From Dokdonia pacifica (GTDB lineage: Bacteria > Bacteroidota > Bacteroidia > Flavobacteriales > Flavobacteriaceae), in contig NZ_FZNY01000004.1 in the NCBI RefSeq assembly GCF_900188275.1, forward strand, positions 402,263 to 466,262: a DNA stretch of 64,000 bases, in the 5' to 3' direction. The notes below the pieces were generated by a model. The model was not told where the DNA came from, made no database searches, and saw only the letters and a list, made by a program, of their open reading frames with translations. The translations under genes and the position numbers were made by a program. Position 1 is the stretch's first letter, and each line of letters opens with the position of its first letter. Below are positions 1 to 10,400 of the stretch, one piece after another.

Positions 1-3000
1 CTGATCCAAGTGGCGCTATGGTGATGGATGTATCTGATTCAGGTAATGCAGCAGATGATACAGGAGCGGATGATGATGTCACTACGACACCTATCCCTGC
101 TAATTCTAGTATGGAACTCGTTAAAACAAGTATTCTTGTTGATGGTGGTGATGGACTTCAAGCTGGAGATACTATTGATTACACATTTACAGTAACAAAC
201 ACTGGAAATACTACGATCAGTACTGTTGTATTAGACGATCCATTGCTTGGAGGTGTGATTTCAGGACCAGTATCAGGAGATCTCAATACTGATGACATCC
301 TTGACACGGATGAAGTATGGGTTTATACAGCAACATACACAATTACACAAGATGATATCAATGTTGGAGAAGTTATAAATACTGCGACAGTGACAGGAGA
401 AAATCCTTTAGGTGATATGGTTTCTGATGATTCAGATTCTGGTAATGTTGGAGATGACACTGGAGATGATGATGATGATACGGTAACACCATTACCGGTA
501 ATGGCTGAGATTACTTTAGCGAAAGCGGTATCAACATTAATAGATACCAACGGTGACGGCCTTTTAGGCGCAGGTGATGAAGTTACCTACACCTTTACGG
601 TGACTAATACAGGAAGTGCAACTGTTGAAGGTCTTATCATAACAGATCCTGTCATAGGACTTAATAATGCAATAGTGAATCCTGATACATTAGCTCCTAC
701 AGAAGTAGGAACGGTGACGGCAATCTACACGCTTACCCAGAATGATGTGAATGCTGGAAATGTAGAGAACTCAGCAATAGCCACTGGAACAGATCTTAAT
801 GGAAATTCTGTAACAGATGTGTCTGATAGTACGAATCCAAATGATGATGAAGGACAACCTGGGAATTCAGATGCAGATATAGATGACACGAATGATCCAA
901 CAAACTTACCAATACCTGCAACCCCTGCATTAGAGCTTGTGAAAACAAGTGCGTATGTAGATTCTAATGGGGATGGCATTGTGAGTCCTGGTGATATTAT
1001 TGTCTACACGTTTGTGGTGACTAATACAGGTAATGTAACGGTAACTTCTATTGATGTAACGGATAGTAATCTTACACCTAATCTAGTGGGTACAATAAGT
1101 AGTCTAGCGCCTGGGCAAAATGAAACGTTAACGGCTAATTACTTTATAAATCAAGATGACATTAATGCAGGAGAAGTAATTAATGAAGCAGTAGCTAGGG
1201 GAGATGATCCAAATGGGAATCCAGTGAGTGATAACTCTGATTCTGGTAACCCTGCCGATGATACAGGAGCAGATGACGATGATACGGTTACACCACTTAC
1301 GGGTAACCCTATGTTAGAACTTGTTAAAAGCTCTATGATTGATCTTGAAACTAATAGTATTATTTATACATACGCTGTTGAGAATACTGGAAATGTAGAT
1401 GTATTTGATATTACGATTACTGAAACAACGTTTACTGGAACTGGTATAACACCTACTCCAATATATACAGGTGGCGGAAGTGATATCGATGGTGAGGCAG
1501 ATGATTTTGATGCGATGCCAGGTGATATATTATTTTTTACTGCAACCTATGTATTAACCCAAGCAGATATCGATGCGGGCATTGTGACAAATCAAGCTGA
1601 GGCAAATGGAACTGGGGTAGATGGGACTTCTGTGTCTGATGAATCCGATTCAGGAAATGATGGTGATAATACGGGTGCTGACAATGATCCTACAAATACA
1701 TTCATACCACAAGATGCTAGTATGAACCTTAATAAAATAGGCGTTTTAGATGATGGCGGTGATGGAATACAAGTCGGCGATCTTATCACGTATACCTTCA
1801 CATTGACAAATACTGGAACTACAACTATTATCAGCCCTGTTCTTACAGATCAATTACTAGGAGGTGTTATTCCAGGTCCAGACTCTGGAGACCTTAATAC
1901 CAATGATATCCTCGAAGTGGATGAAGTATGGATTTATGTAGTAACATATCCATTAACTCAGGATGATATTGATGCTGGGATGGTTATTAATACAGCAACT
2001 ATTGCTGGAAATGCTCCAAACGGAGAGCCTGTTGTTGATACATCTGATGATCCAAATGATAACTCAAATATAGATCCAAATGGTGATGGAAACCCTGATG
2101 ATCCTACCGTAGTAGACTTTGGATGTATGCCTAATATCTCATTATTTAAAGAAGACATCGCTTTCAGTGGTGATGTGACCAATCCAGTACCAGGTGATAT
2201 TATCACTTTTGAATTTACTGTTGTAAATACGGGTAATATTACCTTACTAAATGCTGAGATATTTGATGCATTGTTAGGAGGGTTTGTTGGTGAGTTTGAA
2301 GAGATTCTAGTAGGCGAGTCAGTTACAACAACACAAGATTATGTAATCACACAAGCAGATATTGACAACGGAAGTGTTTTAAATACTGCATTTGTTGTAG
2401 CTGATCCAATCGGTGCTGATTGTGATGAAGTAAGAGATGTATCTCATGATAGAGATTTTGCGACTAGTGGTGTTGATTCTGACGGTGATGGAGATCCAAC
2501 AAATGATGTGTTAGTAGATTCTGACGGAGACGGAGAACCAGATAATGACACAGAGGTACTATTGCAGCAAAACCCAGTGATCGTTATCACAAAAACATTT
2601 GTATACATAGATGCAAATGGAAATGGAGTAGTAGATGTAGGAGATCAATTACTGTACAATTTTGTAGTAATGAATAACGGAAATGTGACTGTGACAGATA
2701 TCGTAGTTGATGATCCATTGCTAGGCGGTATTGTAGGGGTGATAGATGTTCTTACACCATCAGACACTGGAAATGTGACTGCCACATACAATCTTACTCA
2801 GGAAGATATTGATAATGGTAGTGTAACTAATACAGCAACTGCCGTAGGAAATGATCCATTTGATAATGATGTAACTTCAACAGATACTGTTGTATTTGAT
2901 ATCAACGATATGAGTAATATTACGCTATTGAAAGATGCTGAACTTGTTGATTCAAATAATAGTAATACTGTAGATGTTGGTGATGAGATTATTTACACAT

Positions 3001-3983
3001 TCACTGTGACTAACACAGGTAATGTGACCGTTACTAATATCACTATTGATGATACAACTATCGGAGTTACCAATCTTTCTATATCACCAAGTACATTGGA
3101 GCCAGGAGAAAGCGGTATTGCTATTGTAAATTATGCATTGACACTAGATGATGTTCAAGCGGGAATGATTGTCAATACAGCTACCGCAAATGGTCTTGAT
3201 CCTATGGGAGATATAGTTACCGATGTTTCTGATAGTACAAATCCAGCTGATGATACTGGAAATGATGATGATCCTACGGTTACCTTATTCGAAGTAGCGA
3301 GTATTTCTCTTGAGAAAGAAGGAGAATATATAGATGCTAATCAAAATAATATTGTAGATCAAGGTGATCGAATAGATTATACATTTACGGTCACTAACAC
3401 AGGTAATACTCCATTGTTTGATGTAACCATCCTAGATTTACTCGTAGATGTAGAAGGAGGACCGATTAATCTAGCTATTGGAGAAGTGGACAGCTCGACA
3501 TTTACCGCTAGTTATATCTTAACAAATGAAGATGTAGTAAACGGAAGTGTAGTAAATACAGCAACAGTAAGTGGATTAACCGCAGATGGTGCTATTGTTT
3601 CTGATACTTCTGATGATCCTACAGATGCTACAAATGTAGATCCTAACAATGATAATAATCCTGATGATCCTACTATTATTATACTTGATGTAGAACAAGA
3701 TCTAGAAATCTTTAATGAAATCTCTCCTAATGGAGATGGAACGAATGAAACATTTGTCATTCAGGGGATACAGAATTTCCCTAATAATGTACTACATATT
3801 TATAATAGATGGGGTAATCTAGTCTTCAAAGCAGCGAATTATCAAAATGATTTTGATGGCACATCAAATGGGAGAGCCACTATAAATAAAAATAAAAAGT
3901 TACCAGTAGGTACGTATTATTACACGCTTGATTTAGGAGATGGCAGCGATGGACGTGCAGGATGGTTATACATAAACAGATAA
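1..3983 (+). CDS. Giant DUF11-like repeat adhesin with T9SS type B C-terminal sorting domain (5' partial)
   Basis: A cell-surface repeat protein secreted by the type IX system. The reading frame is open to the left edge (frame of positions 3-5), and the first Met, at 18, lies inside a repeat, so the N-terminus is outside the window. The visible 1,327 residues contain nine beta-sandwich repeats of about 110-150 aa. Each begins with a motif like LELVKTS or ISLEKEG, continues with [10 protein letters not shown] and a [LI]TQDDI-AG strand, and ends in an Asp/Asn-rich linker such as [14 protein letters not shown]. DxNGDG-type loops suggest calcium binding. Residues from about 1,240 to the end form the gliding-motility-associated (CHU_C, type B) domain: [21 protein letters not shown] and a final GWLYINR. 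Known biology: type B cargo depends on an SprF-like protein, and one is encoded 35 bp downstream. The exact function (adhesion or matrix) is inferred. Confidence 0.93.
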   Translation, partial: DPSGAMVMDVSDSGNAADDTGADDDVTTTPIPANSSMELVKTSILVDGGDGLQAGDTIDYTFTVTNTGNTTISTVVLDDPLLGGVISGPVSGDLNTDDILDTDEVWVYTATYTITQDDINVGEVINTATVTGENPLGDMVSDDSDSGNVGDDTGDDDDDTVTPLPVMAEITLAKAVSTLIDTNGDGLLGAGDEVTYTFTVTNTGSATVEGLIITDPVIGLNNAIVNPDTLAPTEVGTVTAIYTLTQNDVNAGNVENSAIATGTDLNGNSVTDVSDSTNPNDDEGQPGNSDADIDDTNDPTNLPIPATPALELVKTSAYVDSNGDGIVSPGDIIVYTFVVTNTGNVTVTSIDVTDSNLTPNLVGTISSLAPGQNETLTANYFINQDDINAGEVINEAVARGDDPNGNPVSDNSDSGNPADDTGADDDDTVTPLTGNPMLELVKSSMIDLETNSIIYTYAVENTGNVDVFDITITETTFTGTGITPTPIYTGGGSDIDGEADDFDAMPGDILFFTATYVLTQADIDAGIVTNQAEANGTGVDGTSVSDESDSGNDGDNTGADNDPTNTFIPQDASMNLNKIGVLDDGGDGIQVGDLITYTFTLTNTGTTTIISPVLTDQLLGGVIPGPDSGDLNTNDILEVDEVWIYVVTYPLTQDDIDAGMVINTATIAGNAPNGEPVVDTSDDPNDNSNIDPNGDGNPDDPTVVDFGCMPNISLFKEDIAFSGDVTNPVPGDIITFEFTVVNTGNITLLNAEIFDALLGGFVGEFEEILVGESVTTTQDYVITQADIDNGSVLNTAFVVADPIGADCDEVRDVSHDRDFATSGVDSDGDGDPTNDVLVDSDGDGEPDNDTEVLLQQNPVIVITKTFVYIDANGNGVVDVGDQLLYNFVVMNNGNVTVTDIVVDDPLLGGIVGVIDVLTPSDTGNVTATYNLTQEDIDNGSVTNTATAVGNDPFDNDVTSTDTVVFDINDMSNITLLKDAELVDSNNSNTVDVGDEIIYTFTVTNTGNVTVTNITIDDTTIGVTNLSISPSTLEPGESGIAIVNYALTLDDVQAGMIVNTATANGLDPMGDIVTDVSDSTNPADDTGNDDDPTVTLFEVASISLEKEGEYIDANQNNIVDQGDRIDYTFTVTNTGNTPLFDVTILDLLVDVEGGPINLAIGEVDSSTFTASYILTNEDVVNGSVVNTATVSGLTADGAIVSDTSDDPTDATNVDPNNDNNPDDPTIIILDVEQDLEIFNEISPNGDGTNETFVIQGIQNFPNNVLHIYNRWGNLVFKAANYQNDFDGTSNGRATINKNKKLPVGTYYYTLDLGDGSDGRAGWLYINR

Positions 3984-4018
3984 TTGAAATAGTATTAGAT
4001 AGTTAAATAAGATATAAA

Positions 4019-4933
4019 ATGAATATAAATCTTAAATTATTAATAGGTGTCTGTATAGGTTTTTCTATACAGATGACCTTTGCGCAACAAGATCCACAGT
4101 TTACACAATACGTTTACAATACGTTAGGGGTAAACCCAGCGTATGCAGGATCTCGAGGTCATGCAACTGCTCTAGGTTTGGTAAGGGCACAGTGGGTTGG
4201 TCTAGAAGGGGCTCCAAAGACACAAACGTTCACTATTGATTCTCCTTTAGGTGAGCATGTTGGGCTTGGATTAGCTATTGTAAATGATGAACTAGGTCCT
4301 TCTAGGGAAACATACATAGACTTAAACTTTTCATATACGATACAAACTTCACAAAATCGAAGATTATCTTTTGGAATAAAAGGAGGAGGGCGTTTTTTAG
4401 ATATTGATTTCACGAGAGGTAATGCACAGAGTCCAGATATTCTATTTCAAAATAATGTAAGTGAAGTGCTTCCAACAATAGGAGCTGGAATTTATTGGCA
4501 TAGTGACAAGAATTATATTGGAATATCTACCCCAAACTTACTTACAAATCAAACGTATGATGACGTACAACAAACTGTAGCAGCAGAAAGGTTGCATTTG
4601 TTTATCATTGGTGGTATTGTGACAGATTTAAGTTCAGATATAAAGTTTAAGCCTGCGTTTCTAGTAAAAGCCGTTTCTGGAGCGCCTTTAATTGCAGACC
4701 TCTCTGCTAACTTTATGTTTTATGAAAAACTTCGATTAGGTGTCTCTTATAGATGGGACGACTCTGTAAGTGGTTTAGCTGGTTTCCAGCTTACACCTCA
4801 ATTACTATTAGGTTATTCCTATGACTATACAACAACAGATTTACAACGTTTTAATACAGGTAGCCATGAAATTGTACTACGATTTGATCTTATTTCTAAT
4901 CGTAAACAACTAAAATCTCCACGTTTCTTTTAA
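4019..4933 (+). CDS. PorP/SprF family type IX secretion outer-membrane protein
   Basis: A 304-aa outer-membrane protein. It has a signal peptide (about residues 1-22, ending FAQQ) followed by the family signature DPQFTQYVYNTLGVNPAYAG at the mature N-terminus. The remainder alternates Gly/aromatic-rich strands typical of a beta-barrel (GLGLAIVNDELGPSRE, LSFGIKGGGRF, LLLGYSYDYTTTDL). Known family role: SprF of Flavobacterium johnsoniae is needed for secretion and surface attachment of type B CTD proteins, and paralogs are usually encoded beside their own cargo. Here it lies 35 bp after a type B adhesin and 13 bp before an OmpA/PD40 gene, so it is probably the dedicated partner of that adhesin, in one operon. 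The symbol is left blank because several paralogs per genome are usual. Confidence 0.93.
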   Translation: MNINLKLLIGVCIGFSIQMTFAQQDPQFTQYVYNTLGVNPAYAGSRGHATALGLVRAQWVGLEGAPKTQTFTIDSPLGEHVGLGLAIVNDELGPSRETYIDLNFSYTIQTSQNRRLSFGIKGGGRFLDIDFTRGNAQSPDILFQNNVSEVLPTIGAGIYWHSDKNYIGISTPNLLTNQTYDDVQQTVAAERLHLFIIGGIVTDLSSDIKFKPAFLVKAVSGAPLIADLSANFMFYEKLRLGVSYRWDDSVSGLAGFQLTPQLLLGYSYDYTTTDLQRFNTGSHEIVLRFDLISNRKQLKSPRFF

Positions 4934-4946
4934 ATTTTATAGATAT

Positions 4947-6914
4947 ATGAAAAAGAATATTTCGATACTTCTACTTTTACTTTCCGTTTCAGCATTTGCA
5001 CAGAAATCGTATGAGAAAGCAGATAAGTTTTTTAACCAAATGCGATATGTAGAAGCAGCAAAAGCGTACGAAAAAGGGATTGACCGAGGCGATAACTCTA
5101 TGGAGGTTCTTCAGAAAGCAGGAGACGCTTATTATTTTAACACTGATATGGAACAAGCTAATAAATGGTATGATATTCTCATTAGTAGATACCGAGGTGA
5201 AGTGCATCCAGAATATCTGTTTCGTTTTGCACACACGTTAAGAGGTATAGGAAACTATAAGTCTGCAAATAAGTGGATGAAAGCTTTCGCGAAAGCATCT
5301 AATAAAGAAGATAAACGTATAGATGATTATGCTCAGAAAGAACAAACACTAGCAGATGTAATGGCCATACCACCTGCATTTGAGCTTGCTAATCTTGATA
5401 TTAATACTATATATTCTGATTTTGGCCCTACATATTATGGAAGTAAGCTCATTTATTCTTCGGCTATTGATACTTCTTATTATGTGAAGCGTAGATATCA
5501 TTGGAACAAACAACCGTTTTTAAATTTTTACGAGGGTCAAATTAATGCGACAGAGACAAATGTAAAACGTGAGCGCCCGTTTTCTGAATCACTTAATACA
5601 AAATACCATGAGGCAACACTTACATTTACAAAAGACCATAAGCGTGTTTATTTTACACGTAATAATTACAATGGAGATTTAAAACGTGATGATGAAGGTG
5701 TCAACCATCTTAAACTTTATACAGCAGTTCGTAATGATAGTATTTTTAGTGATTGGAGTGATATACAAGAACTCCCTTTTAATAGTGATGAATACTCCGT
5801 AGGACATCCTACGCTAAGTGCTGACAATAAAAAACTATATTTTGTTTCTGATATGCCAGGGAGTATAGGAGCAACAGATATATTTGTTGTAGATGTTTTG
5901 GATGATAATAGATATTCTACTCCTAAAAATGTTGGACCGACCATTAACACCTCTGGTCGAGAAATGTTCCCTTTTATTACTGAAGACAAATTATACTTTG
6001 CTTCGGATGGACATTTAGGAATTGGAGGGCTCGATGTTTTTGAGAGTGATGTTTTAGAGACTTCTTTTTCAGAACCTCGAAATTTAGGATTACCACTTAA
6101 CAGTAATTTGGATGATTTTGGGTTTATAATAAATGAAGCCAATGAACAAGGGTTTGTGTGTTCTAACAGAGAAGGAGGTGTAGGGGATGATGATATTTAT
6201 GCTTTTAGAAGAACTACACCAGAAAATATTACTGAAGCTATTATAGCTGATAATTGTAAGCAAGTTGTAAAAGGATATGTTAGTAATACAAGAACTAAAG
6301 AGCGTATTGCTGATGTTACCGTAGGATTGTACAGTGAAGAGGGTATAAAGTTAACAGAAACTAAAAGCCAGTTAAATGGAGATTATCAATTCAACTATGA
6401 GTTATTATGCAGTGAGCGTTATGAAATACGTATAGAGAAATTAGGATATAATCTCAATAATAAATTATTTGTTACTTCTAGTATCTCAGAAGAGACAATT
6501 ATTCCTTTGGAATTAGAAACAGTGGATGAGTTGATTGTTGAGGATAACGGTGTCTTAAAAATAAAGGTGGGGATCATATTTTTCGATACTAATAAGAGTT
6601 ATATACGTCCTGATGCTGCTGTAGAACTTAATAAAATTGTGGCATTAATGTTTCAACAACCAGATTTACATATAAGAATTGAATCACATACAGATTCGAG
6701 AGCCAAGGATAGTTATAACCTCGCGCTTTCGCAAAGAAGGGCTGATTCTACAAAAGACTATCTTATCCGACAAGGGGTGTTATCATCTCGTATAGTAGAA
6801 GCTAGAGGATATGGTGAAACACAATTAATCAATAACTGTGAGAACGGTGTTAGTTGTGAAGAGATTGAACATCAATTAAATCGTAGATCAGAATTTGTAA
6901 TTGTCAAAATGTAG
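4947..6914 (+). CDS. OmpA family protein with TPR, PD40 and regulatory-like domains (T9SS-associated)
   Basis: A 655-aa periplasmic/outer-membrane-linked protein. The signal peptide is residues 1-18 (ends AFAQ). TPR-like helices follow at about 20-130 (YEKADKFFNQMRYVEAAKAY), then PD40/WD40-like beta-propeller blades at about 150-420 (GHPTLSADNKKLYFVSD, FPFITEDKLYFASDG), a carboxypeptidase-regulatory-like Ig fold at about 430-520, and an OmpA C-terminal peptidoglycan-binding domain at about 540-655 (IESHTDSRAKDSYN, LSQRRAD). This architecture matches PorE/SprF-partner proteins that anchor T9SS components to peptidoglycan. It is the third gene of the adhesin operon. The palindrome at 5283-5296 supplies residues A113-F-A-K-A117 of the TPR region. 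Assignment to the family is firm; its role in export of this particular adhesin is inferred. Confidence 0.92.
   Translation: MKKNISILLLLLSVSAFAQKSYEKADKFFNQMRYVEAAKAYEKGIDRGDNSMEVLQKAGDAYYFNTDMEQANKWYDILISRYRGEVHPEYLFRFAHTLRGIGNYKSANKWMKAFAKASNKEDKRIDDYAQKEQTLADVMAIPPAFELANLDINTIYSDFGPTYYGSKLIYSSAIDTSYYVKRRYHWNKQPFLNFYEGQINATETNVKRERPFSESLNTKYHEATLTFTKDHKRVYFTRNNYNGDLKRDDEGVNHLKLYTAVRNDSIFSDWSDIQELPFNSDEYSVGHPTLSADNKKLYFVSDMPGSIGATDIFVVDVLDDNRYSTPKNVGPTINTSGREMFPFITEDKLYFASDGHLGIGGLDVFESDVLETSFSEPRNLGLPLNSNLDDFGFIINEANEQGFVCSNREGGVGDDDIYAFRRTTPENITEAIIADNCKQVVKGYVSNTRTKERIADVTVGLYSEEGIKLTETKSQLNGDYQFNYELLCSERYEIRIEKLGYNLNNKLFVTSSISEETIIPLELETVDELIVEDNGVLKIKVGIIFFDTNKSYIRPDAAVELNKIVALMFQQPDLHIRIESHTDSRAKDSYNLALSQRRADSTKDYLIRQGVLSSRIVEARGYGETQLINNCENGVSCEEIEHQLNRRSEFVIVKM
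5283..5296. repeat. GCTTTCGCGAAAGC palindrome, copy 1 (coding, frame AFAKA)
   Basis: A perfect 14-bp copy inside the OmpA-family gene, encoding Ala-Phe-Ala-Lys-Ala in the TPR region. It is one of ten perfect copies in this window, against an expectation of far below one for a random 14-mer in 64 kb. Confidence 0.85.
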
Positions 6915-7194
6915 TTTTTATATAGACAAATCCCGCTTTACGATATGTACAATATCATTTTTTTATGTCAACTGATGTAATGAGGGCAAAATGATATAGT
7001 GTTTTTTCTCTTTTTAAATTACAGTATTTAGTTAGAGGCTATCCCTATGAAGTGTTTAGCGGGTATTTTAATTTTCTTATTTATAGGTAAATGAATCCAT
7101 CTAACAAGCAAAAGTTAGCTAAATTGATTTTAAGCCAGAAACCTTTGAAAATGAAGATGCTATAAAGCAACTTCTAGCTAGAAGCAGATATTTA
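6915..7194. other. Intergenic stretch, no gene seen
   Basis: 280 bp between the OmpA-family gene and the insertion-sequence remnant. It is AT-rich with scattered stops in all frames. I see no promoter consensus, RNA gene or strong hairpin. It may be decayed sequence at the left edge of the accessory island. Confidence 0.5.
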
Positions 7195-7978
7195 GGTTCT
7201 GTCGCATTAATTCTACTATTTCAAATAAACTTAAGTTTGATGTTTATAAAGTAGTTCCATGTACAAACACCATCGATATCCTCACATCATCATACAACAA
7301 GCGGTATATTTTAAATTTCGATTTAGTTTATGTTACCGTGATATTGAAGAATTGATGGCTATTCGGGGTGTTAAAGTTGATCATTCTACAATACAGCGTT
7401 GGGTGTTTAAGTTTTCTAAAGGCATAGAGAAAAATATGAACATTCGTAAGAAGTTAGTCATCGATAGTTGGAGACTTGATGAAACGTATATCAAGGTAGC
7501 AGGTAAGGATAGGTATTTATACCTAGCGGTGGATAAGCAAGGAAATACGATAGATTTCTTACTGACCAAATGAAGAATGAAGGGTTCTGCCCAAAAGTTC
7601 TTGAATAAGGCTATTTGAAATAACGCGAAACTTTGTATTATCAATATTGACAAGAGTGGAGCGAACACTGCTGGAATACGGACTTGGAATAGAAGGAGTT
7701 TGACTTCAAAGAAGATAAAGATTCGGAGAGTCAAGTGTCTCAACAATATTGTAGAACAAAATCATCGAAGCATAAAAGGAAAATTGGAATTACCACAGGA
7801 TTTAAAGAATTTGAATCAGCATAACGGACACTTGCAGGAATAGAAATCATACACATTATTAGAAAAGGAAAGATATTGAGTCCTAAGACATCTATATTTA
7901 AAACTTTTTGTTTACTGGCTACTTAAAGGGTCTGTTTCTTTCTAGATTACATAATCATTGAATTAATGCGACAGAATC
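7195..7978 (+). mobile_element. Decayed IS6-family-like insertion sequence
   Basis: A 784-bp element bounded by inverted repeats: the left end GGTTCTGTCGCATTAATTC (7195-7213) matches the complement of the right end (7960-7978) at 18 of 19 positions. The size, the GG-TCTGT-type ends and the encoded DDE transposase pieces fit the IS6 family. The transposase is broken, so the element is not autonomous. No matching 8-bp target duplication is visible at the flanks, consistent with an old insertion or later rearrangement. Confidence 0.8.
7259..7890 (+). pseudogene. IS6-family transposase, frameshifted remnant
   Basis: The first 104 codons (7259-7573) read as the N-terminal helix-turn-helix and first catalytic Asp of an IS6-type transposase: RFSLCYRDIEEL, VDHSTIQRWVFKF and WRLDETYIKVAGKDRYLYLA. 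A stop at 7571 ends the frame. Further pieces continue downstream in shifted or stop-interrupted frames: INIDKSGANT around the second Asp, and NNIVEQNHRSIKGK carrying the region of the catalytic Glu (about 7742-7785). Intact relatives are about 220-240 aa. Several stops and at least one frameshift make it non-functional. It lies wholly between the element's inverted repeats. Confidence 0.85.
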
Positions 7979-8042
7979 ATAATCACACCTTGTATAAAAA
8001 ATACGTAGCGAAAAGCTATTTTAATATATATAAGATAATTTT

Positions 8043-8077
8043 CAATGAAATCATCATTATAAATAATGATTTCATTG
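8043..8077. promoter_or_regulatory. Perfect 12-bp inverted repeat upstream of the GHKL-nuclease gene
   Basis: The arms CAATGAAATCAT (8043-8054) and ATGATTTCATTG (8066-8077) are perfect reverse complements around an 11-nt AT-rich centre. It lies 30 bp upstream of the -7 box and 58 bp upstream of the ATG at 8136. There is no T-tract on the gene side, so an operator or cruciform is more likely than a terminator. The role is inferred from symmetry and position only. Confidence 0.5.
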
Positions 8078-8106
8078 ATATGCAATAAAACTAAATCCAA
8101 ATAAAC

Positions 8107-8114
8107 TAAATTTG
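8107..8114 (+). promoter_or_regulatory. -7 promoter box TAAATTTG
   Basis: Matches the Bacteroidota -7 consensus TAnnTTTG, 21 bp before the ATG of the GHKL-nuclease gene. No TTG -33 element is seen at the usual 17-23 bp spacing, so this is a partial promoter match. Confidence 0.5.
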
Positions 8115-8135
8115 TGAAATCAGCCTTTTTATTAA

Positions 8136-10274
8136 ATGAAATTTACAGACAATACTTTTATAAATCTTCCTGGGGCATATTATCCTCAAATTCTAAGTGA
8201 GATAAAAAAGAACCCGAATGTTTTACAACCTATTTATGAGGCATTCACAAATTCATTAGAGTCAATTTATCTTAAGCAAGATGATAATAAAAATAACTCA
8301 ATTATAATTAAGCATTATCTTAAAAGGAATTTACTTGATGAGTTAGAGTTTGATAAAACCATAATAGAGGACACTGGTAAAGGATTTGATGATAAAGAAT
8401 TTGAAAGATTTAACATTTTTAAAGACTCTAGAAAGGGGTTTAAAAACAAAGGTTCTGGGAGAATCCAATTAGCTCATTTTTTTAATAATATAGAGTATAG
8501 CAGTATTTTTAAGACTAACGATAGTTTTATGAAAAGAAACTTTACGATTTCTAAATCAAGGGATTATGTTCATTCAAATAATACTATTACCTTTTTAAAG
8601 TTCACACAACCACTTAACGGAGACGTTAAAGCAACAGGGACTTCTCTGCTTTTGTCTGATTTACTCGAAGATGAAGATAAAAAGCATTATAACTTTAATA
8701 TAGAGGATTTAAAAGAAAATATTATCAATCATTACTTGATGAATTTTTGTTTAAATAGAAATAACCTTCCAAAAATAACTTTAGAACAATACGTAAATAA
8801 TGATTTTACTAGAAATCTTGAAATAACTCAAGATGATATACCTAAAAACGAGCAAACATTTGAATTCAATTTGAATTACAGTTTGTTATCTGGATATGAA
8901 GTTAAAATTTTAAATGATGAGGAAACTTTCAAAGTAACACCATTTAGAATACCGAAAGCCTCTCTTTTAGAAAATGAAATTAAACTTACAAGTAAGAATG
9001 AGATTATTGAATTAAAGAAGTATGATTTGGAATTGACAAATATTTCGGCAAAAGATAATGTCGATGGGGATAGATTTTTATTTTTAATTTCTAGCAAATA
9101 TTTGGATAACAGAGATAGTGATGTTAGAGGTGAACTAAGGATACCCAGTAAAAAAGACTTAAAGAAAGATTTAGAGTTGTTCAGTAATAAGGAAATCTTT
9201 ATTGAAGATATTGGGGTAGGTGCAAATGAATCGATTTTATATAATTATGAAGAAATTCAAAATAAGGTAGAAGAAAAACTAGGAAAGATAGAAGAGTTGA
9301 AATCTATGTTCCTTCTAAATGATGATTTCTTAAAGGGAATATCAATATCGCTTAATGATTCGGAAGAGAAGATTTTACAGAAAGTATATGTAGAAGAATC
9401 TAAACAAGTAGCAAAACTTGATAGTAAGATAAAATATCATTTTGAACAATTGGATAATCTTGATCCATCATCAAAAAGCTATCAAGAAGAATTTGAAGAT
9501 TATATTGTTAGATTGGTTAAAGATATACCATTGCAAAACAGAAAGGCTTTAACACATTATGTAGCTAGAAGAAATCTTGTACTTGAATTATTTAACAAAA
9601 TCCTAAAAAGAAAATTAAAAGTTCAAAATGACGGTAGTAGAAACAATGATGAATCTTTGATACATAATTTGATATTTAAGCAACATAGTGATAATACTGA
9701 TATTAGCGATCTTTGGTTGCTAGAGGAAGATTTTATACTATTTGATGGTTCTTCTGAACATGAATTAAAAGATGTAGAACTTGAAGGAAATAAAATCTTT
9801 AAAGATGATAAAAAATTATCGAAGGAAGAATTAGAATTTAGAGATTCTCTAAATGAAAAAAGATATCAAAAAAGACCTGATATATTATTATTTCCCGATG
9901 AAGGTAAGTGTATAATTATTGAATTTAAAGCTCCTGATGTGAATGTTTCAGATTACATAAATCAGATTCAAAATTATGCAACATTAATAAGAAATTTCTC
10001 AAGAGAAGAATTTCAATTCAAAACTTTTTATGGATATTTATTAGGTGAAAAAATAAATACTTTTGATGTAAAAGCAAAAGACCCTGATTTCAATCAAGGA
10101 CATAAATTTGATTATCTATATAGACCTTCTAAAACTGTAGCTGGCTTATTTAATAATAGGGATAATGGCTCACTTTATATGGAAATAATGAAATACTCTA
10201 CATTATATGATAGGGCAAAAAACAGAAATGACGTTTTCATAAAAAAATTGACCCAAAAGTTTGAAGATGATTAA
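8136..10274 (+). CDS. GHKL (MutL/Hsp90-type) ATPase fused to PD-(D/E)XK nuclease, putative stand-alone defence protein
   Basis: A 712-aa soluble protein. The N-terminal part (about residues 25-220) is a GHKL ATPase: N box EAFTNSLES (E35, N39), G1 box IEDTGKGF (D79, G81, G83) and a Gly-rich lid NKGSGR (G106, G108). The middle (about 230-500) is mostly helical and charged. The C-terminal part (about 510-712) is a PD-(D/E)XK nuclease core with KRPDILLF (D582) and IIIEFKAP (E596-x-K598), ending in a RAKNRNDVF helix. GHKL-nuclease proteins related to MORC/paraMORC ATPases are known from restriction and defence loci; assignment to that group is my inference. The gene is more AT-rich than its neighbours and stands alone between an IS remnant and a DUF6090 gene, near a tRNA. 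No methylase or other partner is adjacent. Confidence 0.85.
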   Translation: MKFTDNTFINLPGAYYPQILSEIKKNPNVLQPIYEAFTNSLESIYLKQDDNKNNSIIIKHYLKRNLLDELEFDKTIIEDTGKGFDDKEFERFNIFKDSRKGFKNKGSGRIQLAHFFNNIEYSSIFKTNDSFMKRNFTISKSRDYVHSNNTITFLKFTQPLNGDVKATGTSLLLSDLLEDEDKKHYNFNIEDLKENIINHYLMNFCLNRNNLPKITLEQYVNNDFTRNLEITQDDIPKNEQTFEFNLNYSLLSGYEVKILNDEETFKVTPFRIPKASLLENEIKLTSKNEIIELKKYDLELTNISAKDNVDGDRFLFLISSKYLDNRDSDVRGELRIPSKKDLKKDLELFSNKEIFIEDIGVGANESILYNYEEIQNKVEEKLGKIEELKSMFLLNDDFLKGISISLNDSEEKILQKVYVEESKQVAKLDSKIKYHFEQLDNLDPSSKSYQEEFEDYIVRLVKDIPLQNRKALTHYVARRNLVLELFNKILKRKLKVQNDGSRNNDESLIHNLIFKQHSDNTDISDLWLLEEDFILFDGSSEHELKDVELEGNKIFKDDKKLSKEELEFRDSLNEKRYQKRPDILLFPDEGKCIIIEFKAPDVNVSDYINQIQNYATLIRNFSREEFQFKTFYGYLLGEKINTFDVKAKDPDFNQGHKFDYLYRPSKTVAGLFNNRDNGSLYMEIMKYSTLYDRAKNRNDVFIKKLTQKFEDD

Positions 10275-10338
10275 CCTTTCTATCAAGTTAGAGGTCTGGT
10301 TTAAATATCCTGATTCTCATTTTTAAAGTCTGTAAATT

Positions 10339-10390
10339 AAAGCCTCAAAGCGGTGAGTTTTCATCGCGTCGCGCTAATCAATTAGGCTTT
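10339..10390. repeat. Short inverted-repeat element (AAAGCCT ... AGGCTTT)
   Basis: A 52-bp segment between two convergent genes, bounded by the 7-bp inverted ends AAAGCCT and AGGCTTT, with a more G+C-rich centre that includes CGCGTCGCGC. It ends 10 bp from the 3' end of the DUF6090 gene. It could be a decayed terminator or an attC-like cassette boundary. Evidence is limited to the symmetry. Confidence 0.35.
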
Positions 10391-10400
10391 CATATCCATT

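Noticed and set aside
7381-7746. 121-codon minus-strand open frame in the insertion sequence
   Set aside because: It is antisense to the decayed transposase and has no recognisable content.
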